From: Hwangdonia lutea
GTDB taxonomy: Bacteria > Bacteroidota > Bacteroidia > Flavobacteriales > Flavobacteriaceae
NCBI RefSeq assembly: GCF_032814565.1
Contig: NZ_CP136521.1
Coordinates: 1,584,501 to 1,648,500, forward strand
Length of the DNA: 64,000 bases
Reading direction: 5' to 3'
Part shown: one piece after another, positions 1 to 7,605 of the stretch
How the letters are laid out: each line of letters begins with the position of its first letter
Numbering within the stretch: position 1 is the stretch's first letter
The notes under the pieces: generated by a model
Told to the model about the DNA's origin: nothing
What the model saw: the letters and a program-made list of their open reading frames with translations, nothing else
The model's database searches: none
Translations under genes and position numbers: made by a program

Positions 1-4
1 ATTT

Positions 5-490
5 TTAAGATGGATCAACTAAAAACAATGGCTGATCGAACTCTACTGGCGAAGAGTCGTCGACTAATATCTTAACTATCTTTCCAGAAACTTCAGATTC
101 TATTTCGTTGAATAGTTTCATGGCTTCGATAATACAAAGTACATCACCTTCTGCAATGGTTTGCCCTACTTCAACAAATAATGGTTTATCTGGTGACGGT
201 TTTCTATAAAACGTTCCTATTATTGGTGATTTGATGGTGATATATTTTGAATCTTCAGTTGCAACTGCAGATTCTTTAGCTGGCGCTGAAGGTTCTACGG
301 CAGCTGGTTGGGCTACTTGCTGTGGTACTTGAGGAATTTGAGGAGCAGCAGGGACTTGATGCACTATTGTAGTGTCTGAATCAGACCCTGTTTTGATGGT
401 AATTTTAACATCATCCATCTCCAATTTAACCTCGTTTGCTCCAGATTTGGCAACAAACTTAATTAAGTTTTGAATCTCTTTAATATCCAT
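5..490 (-). CDS. accB: Biotin carboxyl carrier protein of acetyl-CoA carboxylase
   Basis: This 161-residue protein carries the biotin that shuttles CO2 from biotin carboxylase to the carboxyltransferase in the first step of fatty-acid synthesis. The C-terminal biotinyl domain (about residues 83-161) holds the motif EAMKLFNE, with K125 as the biotinylated lysine. It is preceded by a flexible Ala/Pro/Gln-rich linker (about 45-75), as usual in AccB. The start ATG lies 28 bases downstream of the fabH stop, so the two form an operon; accC would be expected just beyond the window edge. Family length and architecture are normal. Confidence 0.96.
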   Translation of the reverse strand: MDIKEIQNLIKFVAKSGANEVKLEMDDVKITIKTGSDSDTTIVHQVPAAPQIPQVPQQVAQPAAVEPSAPAKESAVATEDSKYITIKSPIIGTFYRKPSPDKPLFVEVGQTIAEGDVLCIIEAMKLFNEIESEVSGKIVKILVDDSSPVEFDQPLFLVDPS

Positions 491-518
491 GATTTTACTT
501 ATTAGTTAATGGTTAGTT

Positions 519-1514
519 TTATGAGTTATAGGCCCATTTTAAATAAATAGAGCCCCAATTGAATCCGCCTCCAAAAGCGGCAAATATTAAGTTATCCCCT
601 TTTTTTAATTGCGATTCGTAATCGTTTAAAAGTAAGGGTAAGGTAGCCGATGTGGTGTTGCCATACTTATGTATGTTCATCATTACCTTTTCTTCTTCCA
701 ATTCTATTCGGTTGGCGGTAGCGTCAATAATGCGCTTGTTAGCTTGGTGCGCTACTAACCAATCAACGTTGTTTTTGGTTAAGTTATTTCGTTCTAAAAT
801 TTTTACGGTAGCATCAGCCATATTAAATACTGCATTTTTAAATACGGTTCTGCCCTCTTGAAATGCGCAATGTGCTCCTCTTTCAATGGCTTCTGGGGTT
901 ATTGGATAAGACGAACCGCCGTAGGTGGCTTGTAAAAATTCTCTACCGGTACCATCGCTTCTTAGGTATTCATCTTTTAACCCAACATCCTCTTGAGTAG
1001 GTTCGAATAAAACGGCACCCGCGCCGTCTCCAAAAATAATACAGGTGGCTCTGTCTTTATAATTAATCATCGAAGACATTTTATCGGCACCTATCAATAA
1101 AACGTTTTTATAACTTCCTGATTCTATATATTTGGCAGCAACCGACATACCGAAAAGAAAACTAGAGCAAGCCGCATCCAAATCAAAAGAAAAAGCGTTA
1201 ACGGCTCCTATTTCTGAGGCTGTAAACGCTGCGGTTGATGCTGCTTTCATGTCTGGTGTTGCGGTGGCAACTATAATAAGTTCGATATCTTTAGGATCGA
1301 TGCCTTTTTTATCAATAAGATTTTTAGCCGCATTGATAGCTAAAAAAGAGGTGCCTTTGCCTTCACCTTTAAGAATACGACGTTCTTTTATCCCCGTTCT
1401 GGTGGTTATCCATTCGTCGTTTGTATCAACCATCGTTTCAAGAATTTGATTGGTTAATACATATTCTGGCACATACGCGCCTACAGCTGTAATCGCCGCC
1501 GAGGTTTTACTCAT
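519..1514 (-). CDS. fabH: 3-oxoacyl-ACP synthase III (KAS III)
   Basis: FabH condenses acetyl-CoA or a branched acyl-CoA primer with malonyl-ACP to start fatty-acid elongation. The 331-residue length is typical. The catalytic triad is visible: C116 in DAACSSFLFG, H256 in VAHQANKR and N286 in YGNTTSAT, along with the glycine-rich GDGAGAVLFEP segment. It is followed closely by accB on the same strand, which ties primer condensation to malonyl-CoA supply. It is separated from upstream rpmF by a hairpin terminator at 1653-1676, so fabH-accB probably has its own promoter in the AT-rich 1515-1650 gap, although I could not find a convincing pair of boxes there. Confidence 0.96.
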   Translation of the reverse strand: MSKTSAAITAVGAYVPEYVLTNQILETMVDTNDEWITTRTGIKERRILKGEGKGTSFLAINAAKNLIDKKGIDPKDIELIIVATATPDMKAASTAAFTASEIGAVNAFSFDLDAACSSFLFGMSVAAKYIESGSYKNVLLIGADKMSSMINYKDRATCIIFGDGAGAVLFEPTQEDVGLKDEYLRSDGTGREFLQATYGGSSYPITPEAIERGAHCAFQEGRTVFKNAVFNMADATVKILERNNLTKNNVDWLVAHQANKRIIDATANRIELEEEKVMMNIHKYGNTTSATLPLLLNDYESQLKKGDNLIFAAFGGGFNWGSIYLKWAYNS

Positions 1515-1652
1515 AACTTTATAGTTAATTCGACCTAAAAAACATTAAAAATTGGACAAAAACGTTCAAAATTTTGTGAAAACTACTAAATTTTGGCTAA
1601 TTAATACGCAAATTAATCATTTTTGTCATGTTAGAAAATACTTGTCATAAAA

Positions 1653-1676
1653 AAAACGCTCACAGGTGAGCGTTTT
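1653..1676 (-). terminator. Rho-independent terminator after rpmF
   Basis: A perfect 11-bp stem (AAAACGCTCAC / GTGAGCGTTTT) with a 2-base AG spacer, which would open to a small loop, is flanked by A and T runs. It lies 20 bases after the rpmF stop in the minus-strand direction and would separate DUF177-rpmF from fabH-accB. Confidence 0.8.
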
Positions 1677-1696
1677 ATAATATGCGTGCATAATAA

Positions 1697-1900
1697 TTAT
1701 GCTACGTTTTCTACTTCTTCTGAGTTATCAATTAAAACTTGACCTCTGTAGTATAATTTTCCTTCGTGCCAATGCGCTCTGTGATATAAGTGAGGCTCAC
1801 CGGTTGTTGGGCAAGTAGCAATCTGTGGCGCAGTTGCTTTGTAATGTGTTCTTCTTTTATCTCTTCTAGTTCTCGAGATTTTTCTTTTAGGATGTGCCAT
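1697..1900 (-). CDS. rpmF: 50S ribosomal protein L32, zinc-free form
   Basis: L32 is a small protein of the large ribosomal subunit. The 67-residue protein begins [17 protein letters not shown], the typical basic L32 N-terminus. Zinc-binding (C+) L32 proteins carry four cysteines; here only C30 remains, in [15 protein letters not shown], so this is the C-minus type that does not need zinc. It starts 8 bases after the DUF177 stop, the conserved yceD-rpmF arrangement found across bacteria. Confidence 0.96.
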   Translation of the reverse strand: MAHPKRKISRTRRDKRRTHYKATAPQIATCPTTGEPHLYHRAHWHEGKLYYRGQVLIDNSEEVENVA

Positions 1901-1908
1901 TTTTTATG

Positions 1909-2448
1909 TTATTTATCCGTTAATAGTTTCTTTAATGTATTCCATCGAGGGTCAATATCCTCGTTAGTTTCTTTATTTTCTTTTAGCTTTGGACTTAACT
2001 CGTCCAGTTTTTCAAGTATATCAGAATGCAATGTACCGTTTTCTATTCCAGGGTGTACGCGTTTAATTGGTACTGCAAGTACAATTAATTCGTAAATATA
2101 TTGTTGGATATTAATCTCGAAAGTTCCGTGTGGAACGATGAGGATATCGATGTTTTCATCGTTAAACTCATCTCCAAACTTAACCACCAAATCAAATTCA
2201 TTTTCAATGGTCTGATTATAGGGCTCGTTGGTTAAATCGCAATTAATATTAACAAAACCTGAAGCTTTATAGTGTAATTCCAGCAATGTTGTTTTCTTCT
2301 CAAATACAACATCAACTTGAACGTTTACACTATTAAACTCTTCATACTCAAAATGCTCAAAGAACTTTTGTTCAATTTCAAAATCAAAATGATGTTTCCC
2401 TATCTTTAACCCTACAAAAGGAATTGTAAACTCTTTCAACGGCTTCAT
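1909..2448 (-). CDS. DUF177 (YceD-family) protein
   Basis: This protein of about 179 residues belongs to the DUF177/YceD family, recognised from its position directly upstream of rpmF and from the central segment around NINCDLTNEPYNQ followed by an acidic C-terminal half. In other bacteria YceD has been linked to rRNA processing and 50S maturation; that role is inferred here from family and neighbour, not shown by a catalytic motif. I chose the ATG at 2448 (MKPLKEFTIPF) rather than a GTG two codons upstream. pdxA lies 74 bases upstream on the same strand. Confidence 0.85.
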   Translation of the reverse strand: MKPLKEFTIPFVGLKIGKHHFDFEIEQKFFEHFEYEEFNSVNVQVDVVFEKKTTLLELHYKASGFVNINCDLTNEPYNQTIENEFDLVVKFGDEFNDENIDILIVPHGTFEINIQQYIYELIVLAVPIKRVHPGIENGTLHSDILEKLDELSPKLKENKETNEDIDPRWNTLKKLLTDK

Positions 2449-2522
2449 TATCACATCTATTTTGAGCCTGCAAATATATAACTTTTTTATTTACGCAACT
2501 CTACTTATAAACATTTTTTTGT

Positions 2523-3569
2523 TTATATCTTTTTTGGTGCTTTTTTTAAGCGATTTGAAGTAATGTGTTTGTACTCCAATCTGTTTCTAAAAATCTTTAT
2601 CGCCGTAAAAATGGCTTCTTTAAAAGAGTTTTCGTCGGCCTTACCCTGTCCTGCAATTTCGTAGGCTGTTCCGTGGTCTGGCGAGGTTCTAACCTTGCTT
2701 AAACCCGCCGTATAATTGACCCCTTGGCCAAAAGACAGGGTTTTAAAAGGAATTAAACCTTGGTCGTGATAACTGGCAATAATAGCATCGAAATTTTTAT
2801 AATTGTTGGAGCCAAAAAAACTATCGGCAGCATATGGCCCGTAAACCAATTTGCCATCCTCGATTAGTTTTTTTAGTGTTGGTCTTAAAACAGCATCATC
2901 TTCATTGCCAATAACGCCATTATCTCCCGTATGCGGGTTTATGCCCAAAACGGCAATTTTTGGTCTTCGTATTCTAAAATCTTTTTTAAGCGATTTATAA
3001 ACGGTATTTATTTTTTTTATGATAAGCTCTTCAGAAATATGATTTACAATATCCTTTACAGGAACATGATCGGTTAACAAGCCTACCCTTAAGGTATCGT
3101 TTACCATAAACATGAGGCTTTCGCCTTCTAGTTCTCGTGCCAAATAATCGGTATGCCCAGGAAAATTAAAGGTTTCAGATTGTATATTGTGTTTGTTTAT
3201 TGGCGCAGTTACCAAAACATCAATGGCATTGTTTTTTAGTGCTTTAGTTGCCGCCTGAAGCGATTTTATGGCATATTCCCCAATTTTAGGGTCTTCTTTT
3301 CCAAACTCAATTTTTACAGGTTCGTTCCAACAATTAAACACGTTTACTTTTCCAATGGCTAACTGTTCTAAATTATTAATATTATTAAAATATATGCCCG
3401 ATTTAAAATGTGTTTTTAAAAAGCCCATGGTTTTTGTTGAAGCAAAAATTACGGGCGTGCAAAAATCCAAAAACCTATTATCTTCAAATGTTTTTAAAAC
3501 AATTTCGCCACCAATGCCATTTAAGTCACCTATAGATATCCCTACAATTATATTTTCTGCGTTCTTCAT
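2523..3569 (-). CDS. pdxA: 4-hydroxythreonine-4-phosphate dehydrogenase
   Basis: PdxA oxidises 4-phosphohydroxy-L-threonine in the DXP-dependent branch of pyridoxal-5'-phosphate synthesis. Diagnostic segments are the N-terminal VGISIGDLNGIGGE, the metal-ligand histidines in FPGHTDYLA and near DHVPVKDI, and ASYHDQGLIPFK near the C-terminal third. I take the ATG at 3569 (MKNAENIIVGISIG, 348 residues), which matches the family's N-terminus; a TTG four codons upstream is the alternative. It is divergent from ribE; the shared 90-base gap holds a TAnnTTTG box facing pdxA. Confidence 0.95.
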   Translation of the reverse strand: MKNAENIIVGISIGDLNGIGGEIVLKTFEDNRFLDFCTPVIFASTKTMGFLKTHFKSGIYFNNINNLEQLAIGKVNVFNCWNEPVKIEFGKEDPKIGEYAIKSLQAATKALKNNAIDVLVTAPINKHNIQSETFNFPGHTDYLARELEGESLMFMVNDTLRVGLLTDHVPVKDIVNHISEELIIKKINTVYKSLKKDFRIRRPKIAVLGINPHTGDNGVIGNEDDAVLRPTLKKLIEDGKLVYGPYAADSFFGSNNYKNFDAIIASYHDQGLIPFKTLSFGQGVNYTAGLSKVRTSPDHGTAYEIAGQGKADENSFKEAIFTAIKIFRNRLEYKHITSNRLKKAPKKI

Positions 3570-3630
3570 AAAAAATAACAACTATTGTTTGTAATTTTGA
3601 TTTTCATTTAAATGAACTCATTTATAGTTG

Positions 3631-3638
3631 CAAATTTA
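3631..3638 (-). promoter_or_regulatory. Candidate -7 box for pdxA
   Basis: On the minus strand this reads TAAATTTG, a full match to the Bacteroidota -7 consensus TAnnTTTG, about 60 bases before the pdxA ATG. No TTTG is found 19 bases upstream, so the call rests on one box only. Confidence 0.35.
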
Positions 3639-3659
3639 ACCAAATAAACAGATAATAAT

Positions 3660-4256
3660 ATGTTTACAGGAATTATTGAAGATGTTGGTGTTGTTACGCA
3701 TTTGAAAAAAGAGTTGAATAATCTTCATATCACAATACATAGCGCGATAACATCTGAGTTAAAAATAGACCAAAGCGTTGCGCATAATGGTGTTTGCTTA
3801 ACGGTAGTTGAAATTAATGATGAGGCTTACACCGTTACCGCGATTAAAGAAACTTTGGCCAAAACCAATTTGGAAACCTTAGAGGTTAACGATAAGATAA
3901 ACCTTGAACGCGCCATGAAACTTGGCGACAGACTTGATGGGCATATTGTACAGGGCCATGTAGACCAAACAGCGGTTTGCACCAATATTAAAGAAGAAAA
4001 CGGAAGCTGGGTGTTCACCTTTAATTATGATGCTTCGCTAAATAATATCACTATTGAAAAGGGTTCGATAACCATTAATGGTACGAGCTTAACCGTGGTT
4101 AACTCTAAAAAAGACAGCTTTAGTGTGGCCATTATTCCTTACACTTATAAGCACACTAATTTTAATACCTTAAAAGTTGGGAGTGTTGTAAATTTAGAAT
4201 TTGATGTTTTAGGAAAATACGTTACAAAGCTCTTAGAACTGAACTTGATAAAATAA
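3660..4256 (+). CDS. ribE: Riboflavin synthase, alpha chain
   Basis: Riboflavin synthase dismutates two 6,7-dimethyl-8-ribityllumazine molecules to riboflavin. The 198-residue protein starts with the hallmark MFTGIIEDVG and contains two homologous lumazine-binding barrels. The first covers about residues 1-95 and includes NGVCLTV; the second covers about 96-198 and includes GHIVQGHVDQ and NGTSLTVV. Both repeats are intact. It is a single gene here, divergent from pdxA and convergent with the small gene at 4260, with a gap of only 3 bases and no visible terminator hairpin. Confidence 0.96.
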   Translation: MFTGIIEDVGVVTHLKKELNNLHITIHSAITSELKIDQSVAHNGVCLTVVEINDEAYTVTAIKETLAKTNLETLEVNDKINLERAMKLGDRLDGHIVQGHVDQTAVCTNIKEENGSWVFTFNYDASLNNITIEKGSITINGTSLTVVNSKKDSFSVAIIPYTYKHTNFNTLKVGSVVNLEFDVLGKYVTKLLELNLIK

Positions 4257-4259
4257 TAA

Positions 4260-4454
4260 CTAGCTTTTTTTAAGTAGTTTTTTAACACCGTAAAATAACG
4301 CAAAAAACGCACCTGCAAGTAAACCTCCATCAATTGGGGTTCCAGGTGGTGGTGGTGGTCCGGGTGGTGGTGGTTCACTGCCTTGGGCAACACACACTAA
4401 GCTTATTAATACAAATAAGATTGAGGCAAATATTCTTTTATTTTGTATTGTCAT
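4260..4454 (-). CDS. Small PID-motif membrane protein
   Basis: This 64-residue protein has an N-terminal signal peptide (about residues 7-23, FASILFVLISLVCVAQ), a proline/glycine-rich stretch (PPPPGPPPPPG), then TPIDGG followed by a hydrophobic segment (LLAGAFFALFYG) and a basic tail (VKKLLKKS). The order Pro-PID-hydrophobic helix-basic end resembles the short PID-containing tails found in many Bacteroidota and fits a membrane-anchored or sorted mini-protein. No function is known to me. It ends 3 bases from the convergent ribE stop. Confidence 0.75.
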   Translation of the reverse strand: MTIQNKRIFASILFVLISLVCVAQGSEPPPPGPPPPPGTPIDGGLLAGAFFALFYGVKKLLKKS

Positions 4455-4717
4455 TGGTACGCAAATGTATAAAAAAAAGCGAGTTAGCGAAACAAATATA
4501 CAATTATTAACGGAAAAACATCCGTGAAATGCTAAAAATCATCGACGAAATACATCAATTTAGGTGTAATCCGTTTATTGAAAAACGCACAATTTCTTAT
4601 AAAATTATATGAGCCAAAAAAATGATCCCTCAATTTTTTTATCACAAAACAAATATATATAATTTGCTTAGAAAACAAAATTTAATTATTGGTTTGATTA
4701 ACACATCATTATAAACT

Positions 4718-4746
4718 AAAAAAGCCTCACATTTCTGTAAGGCTTT
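4718..4746 (-). terminator. Terminator downstream of the CAU tRNA
   Basis: On the minus strand the sequence forms a GCAAAGCC..GGCTTT hairpin with one mismatch and a 4-base loop, followed by a run of T (TTTTTTAG). It starts about 15 bases after the tRNA 3' end. Confidence 0.7.
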
Positions 4747-4760
4747 GCAATTTCTAGAAG

Positions 4761-4834
4761 TGGTCCCACCTGGGCTCGAACCAGGGACTTTCTGATTATG
4801 AGTCAGATACTCTAACCAACTGAGTTATAGGACC
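4761..4834 (-). tRNA. tRNA with CAU anticodon, probably tRNA-Ile2
   Basis: The 74-nt minus-strand sequence folds into a full cloverleaf. The acceptor stem is GGTCCTA/TGGGACC, the D arm ACTC..GAGT, the anticodon stem TCTGA/TCAGA with loop CTCATAA, and the T arm CCTGG-TTCGAGC-CCAGG, with A73. CCA is not encoded. A CAU anticodon can be elongator Met, initiator Met or lysidine-modified Ile2. The initiator is excluded because base 1 pairs with 72 and the anticodon stem lacks three G-C pairs. The C4-G69 and C5-G68 pairs are those reported as TilS recognition elements in E. coli tRNA-Ile2, so I favour Ile2; elongator Met remains possible. Confidence 0.85.
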
Positions 4835-4909
4835 TGTTGGCTTTCGCTAACATTTCTCTCTAAAAGAGGGTGCAATATTAATACATATTTTATAACTCTA
4901 CAAGAATTT

Positions 4910-5314
4910 TTAAGGCTTTATGGTTTGGCACAACTCAATTAAAACGCCATTTGAAGATTTTGGATGTAAAAAAGCCACCAACTTATTGTCCGCTCCTTTT
5001 TTGGGCGTTTCATTCAGCACTTTAAAACCTTCATTTTTAAGGCGTTTAATTTCGGCATCAATATCATCTACATCAAAAGCAATATGGTGTATGCCTTCGC
5101 CTTTTTTGTCAATAAACTTCGCAATAGGGCTGTCTTCGCGGGTAGCTTCCAACAATTCAATCTTGTTTTCGCCCACTTTAAAAAACGAAGTGTTTACGCC
5201 TTCGCTGGCTACTTCTTCAATTTTATAGTGTGGTTTTCCGAATAATTTAGAGAATAACTCATTAGAATCATCAAGGTTCTTCACAGCTATACCAATATGC
5301 TCAATCTTATTCAT
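4910..5314 (-). CDS. mce: Methylmalonyl-CoA epimerase
   Basis: This vicinal-oxygen-chelate (glyoxalase-fold) enzyme interconverts the 2R and 2S forms of methylmalonyl-CoA, linking propionyl-CoA and succinyl-CoA metabolism. The opening IEHIGIAVKNLDDS and the central GEGIHHIAFDVDDI carry metal-ligand histidines, and ENKIELLEA supplies the usual glutamate region. I chose the ATG at 5314 (MNKIEHIG, 134 residues); an in-frame start nine codons upstream adds a non-conserved leader. It stands alone, divergent from rbfA, with the tRNA immediately downstream. General VOC-family alternatives exist, but this length and these motifs fit epimerase well. Confidence 0.9.
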   Translation of the reverse strand: MNKIEHIGIAVKNLDDSNELFSKLFGKPHYKIEEVASEGVNTSFFKVGENKIELLEATREDSPIAKFIDKKGEGIHHIAFDVDDIDAEIKRLKNEGFKVLNETPKKGADNKLVAFLHPKSSNGVLIELCQTIKP

Positions 5315-5381
5315 ATAAGCTTCTTTTGGTTTAAAATACATATTTTACAATTCAAAAGTAAGATAATCTTTAAATATCCGT

Positions 5382-5389
5382 TATTTTTG
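5382..5389 (+). promoter_or_regulatory. Candidate -7 box for rbfA
   Basis: TATTTTTG matches TAnnTTTG at all fixed positions and ends 24 bases before the rbfA GTG start. No clear -33 TTTG sits 19 bases upstream. Confidence 0.4.
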
Positions 5390-5413
5390 CATTTTTAATA
5401 GTAATTTTATTCT

Positions 5414-5812
5414 GTGGAAGAAGAAAGTCAAAGACAAAAAAAAATAGGGTCGGTTTTACAACGCGATTTGGTTGATGTGTTACAAAACGCAGCGACACAA
5501 GGCGGCATGCAGGGTGTGCTGATTTCGGTAACCAAGGTAAAAGTAACGGTAGACCTTTCTGTAGCCAAAGTATATTTAAGTATTTTTCCTAATAACAAAG
5601 CTGCAACCCTTATTGATGGTATAAAATCTAACGCGCCGTTAATTAGGCACGAATTGGCGCAGCGTACCAAAAACCAATTACGGCGTATGCCTATTTTAGA
5701 GTTTTTTGTTGACGATTCTTTAGAGTATATCGACAACATTGATAAGTCTTTAAAAGGAGGCGACAACCCCATAAAAGACCCTTCCATTCTTGATAAACGA
5801 AAAAAATCGTAA
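5414..5812 (+). CDS. rbfA: Ribosome-binding factor A
   Basis: RbfA is a small KH-fold protein that binds the 30S precursor and helps mature the 16S rRNA 5' end. The protein (132 residues) shows the family core: RQKKIGSVLQRDLVDVL, VTKVKVTVDLSVAKVYLSIFP and IRHELAQRTKNQLRRMP followed by LEFFVDDSLEYIDNID. The start codon is GTG (VEEESQRQKK), as no ATG fits the conserved N-terminus. It leads into the downstream FtsX-type permease after 164 bases, a neighbourhood often seen in Flavobacteriaceae. Confidence 0.95.
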   Translation: MEEESQRQKKIGSVLQRDLVDVLQNAATQGGMQGVLISVTKVKVTVDLSVAKVYLSIFPNNKAATLIDGIKSNAPLIRHELAQRTKNQLRRMPILEFFVDDSLEYIDNIDKSLKGGDNPIKDPSILDKRKKS

Positions 5813-5976
5813 TCGGTTATATAAATTTCTAAAAGCAATTCGTTTTTAAGAAAATCATATCTGCCGAATCGCACAGGTGTGTTTTCTGAAAAACTAATTT
5901 TGATTCCAAGGGCATATTGAAACATTTCTAATCTCGACAATCGAGTAAAACTCATTTTTATTTTTATATTTAAATC

Positions 5977-7182
5977 ATGAATGTTTCACTGTATATCGCT
6001 AAACGTTATTTACGCTCAAAAAGCAGTAACAACGCTATTAATATTATTAGCATTATTGCGGTTATTGGTATCATTCTGGGTGCAGCATCATTATTTATAG
6101 TGCTTTCTGGTTTTGCGGGTTTAAAAGATTTTACACTGCAATTTTCAACTATTGTCGATCCCGACTTAAAAGCCGAAACCACCGTTGGGAAATCATTTTT
6201 TATCACTGACGAAGACCTTAATAAATTAAACCATTTAGAGGCTGTTGCAGAATTCTCGAAAGTTATTGAAGAGCGCGTCATTGTGGCCTCGAACGATAAA
6301 AATTATTTGGCCACCATAAAAGGCGTTGATGCCCATTTTAAAAACGTGGTTGCCATCGATTCTGTAATCTCGCAAGGCAGCTGGCTCGAGCAAAATACCA
6401 ATCAGATTGTGGTGGGCTGGGGTATTTCCAACAACCTCTCTTTTGGAGTTTTAAATTATGCCAAACCCATAAACTTGTATGTTCCCAAACCCGGAACAGG
6501 GCAAATTACATCGGCCAAAAACGCCTTTAATTCCGTTAACGCCGTTAATGTTGGGGTTTTCGATATTAACGAAACCCTAAACGACACCTATGTTTTTACA
6601 TCCATAAATTTGGCACAAAACCTTTTAAATTATAAACCCAACCAAGTATCGTCCATTGAGTTTAAACTAAACCCAGACGCCAACGAGCTTCAGGCTAAAG
6701 AAGCAATCCAAACCGTTTTGGGCGACAGGGTTATTATAAAAAACCGCGCACAACTTAACGATGCATTGTACAAAATGCTAAACACCGAAAATTTAGCCGT
6801 TTATTTAATATTTACATTGGTTTTAATTATCGCTTTATTTAACGTTATCGGGTCGATTATTATGATGATTTTAGACAAAAAAAAATCGCTCAACACCCTT
6901 TTCAATTTAGGCGCCACCATAATAGACATTCGCAAAATATTCTTTTTACAAGGCACATTAATGTCGGTTTTAGGCGGATTGGTTGGCCTGGGCTTAGCCT
7001 TGATAATTTTGGTGCTTCAAAAAACGTTCGATCTAGTCATGATAACACCCTCGTTGGCGTATCCTGTAACCATAAAAACCGAAAACTTTTTTATCGTATT
7101 TATAACCATTTCTGTTTTAGGGATTTTGGCCTCAAAAATAGCGTCGGCGCGTATTACAAAAGCACTGGTGCAGACGCAATAA
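5977..7182 (+). CDS. FtsX/LolC-type ABC transporter permease
   Basis: This 401-residue inner-membrane protein has the MacB/LolC layout. A first TM helix (about 22-46, IISIIAVIGIILGAASLFIV) is followed by a large periplasmic domain (about 50-260) and three C-terminal TM helices forming the FtsX domain (about 275-395). The segment LSGFAGLKDFTLQFS after TM1 is typical of lipoprotein-releasing permeases of Bacteroidota. The ATPase partner is not adjacent. It may release lipoproteins to the outer-membrane pathway, but that is inferred from family resemblance only. Confidence 0.85.
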   Translation: MNVSLYIAKRYLRSKSSNNAINIISIIAVIGIILGAASLFIVLSGFAGLKDFTLQFSTIVDPDLKAETTVGKSFFITDEDLNKLNHLEAVAEFSKVIEERVIVASNDKNYLATIKGVDAHFKNVVAIDSVISQGSWLEQNTNQIVVGWGISNNLSFGVLNYAKPINLYVPKPGTGQITSAKNAFNSVNAVNVGVFDINETLNDTYVFTSINLAQNLLNYKPNQVSSIEFKLNPDANELQAKEAIQTVLGDRVIIKNRAQLNDALYKMLNTENLAVYLIFTLVLIIALFNVIGSIIMMILDKKKSLNTLFNLGATIIDIRKIFFLQGTLMSVLGGLVGLGLALIILVLQKTFDLVMITPSLAYPVTIKTENFFIVFITISVLGILASKIASARITKALVQTQ

Positions 7183-7189
7183 TAGTTTC

Positions 7190-7585
7190 ATGAAATTATA
7201 CAATCCTCTTTTTTCAATAATAGTAATTCTAATTCAACTAATATTGTCAATAAAAGATTATTTCGATATGGAAGAATGGAGGAAAGCTAATCCTGAGCTT
7301 GACTCACTAATAAATTTAGTTACATATTATGAATCGTTCTTTTTATTTATATTGCTAATTGGTGTTTATGAAATGCTACTTAAACCAAGTAGGTTTAAGT
7401 GCTTAACCCGAATATTCTTAGTTAGTCTTACTCTAGGGTATAACTTTTCACGATTTATCCCTATTGAAGATTTTGGTTTCGGAGTTTATAATATTGCTTG
7501 GTTTTCTTCGGTTTTTGCTTTTTTTCTAATTTTATGGAAAGTTGTAAAAAATGCTGATGACAAGTGGGCTAGCAAAAGTAAATGA
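7190..7585 (+). CDS. Hypothetical four-helix membrane protein
   Basis: This 131-residue protein is not recognised. It shows about four hydrophobic segments (residues roughly 6-22, 47-63, 74-92 and 101-120) separated by short polar loops, so it is an integral inner-membrane protein. It begins 7 bases after the permease stop and is probably co-transcribed. No catalytic motif is visible. It is convergent with dusB, whose stop lies 20 bases away. Confidence 0.6.
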   Translation: MKLYNPLFSIIVILIQLILSIKDYFDMEEWRKANPELDSLINLVTYYESFFLFILLIGVYEMLLKPSRFKCLTRIFLVSLTLGYNFSRFIPIEDFGFGVYNIAWFSSVFAFFLILWKVVKNADDKWASKSK

Positions 7586-7605
7586 TTAAGGTTTGACTCA
7601 AAAAA

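Noticed and set aside
652-861. Plus-strand ORF of 69 residues opposite fabH
   Set aside because: It lies fully inside the well-supported fabH gene on the other strand, and its composition is that of an antisense shadow with no known family signature.
4145-4393. Minus-strand ORF with His/Pro-rich N-terminus overlapping ribE and the PID-motif gene
   Set aside because: The His/Pro run is the frame-shifted reading of the polyproline coding repeat of the gene at 4260-4454; the rest is antisense to ribE.
5428-5955. 175-residue minus-strand ORF over rbfA
   Set aside because: Most of it is antisense to rbfA, whose motifs are clear; the remaining 140 bases alone do not support a gene.
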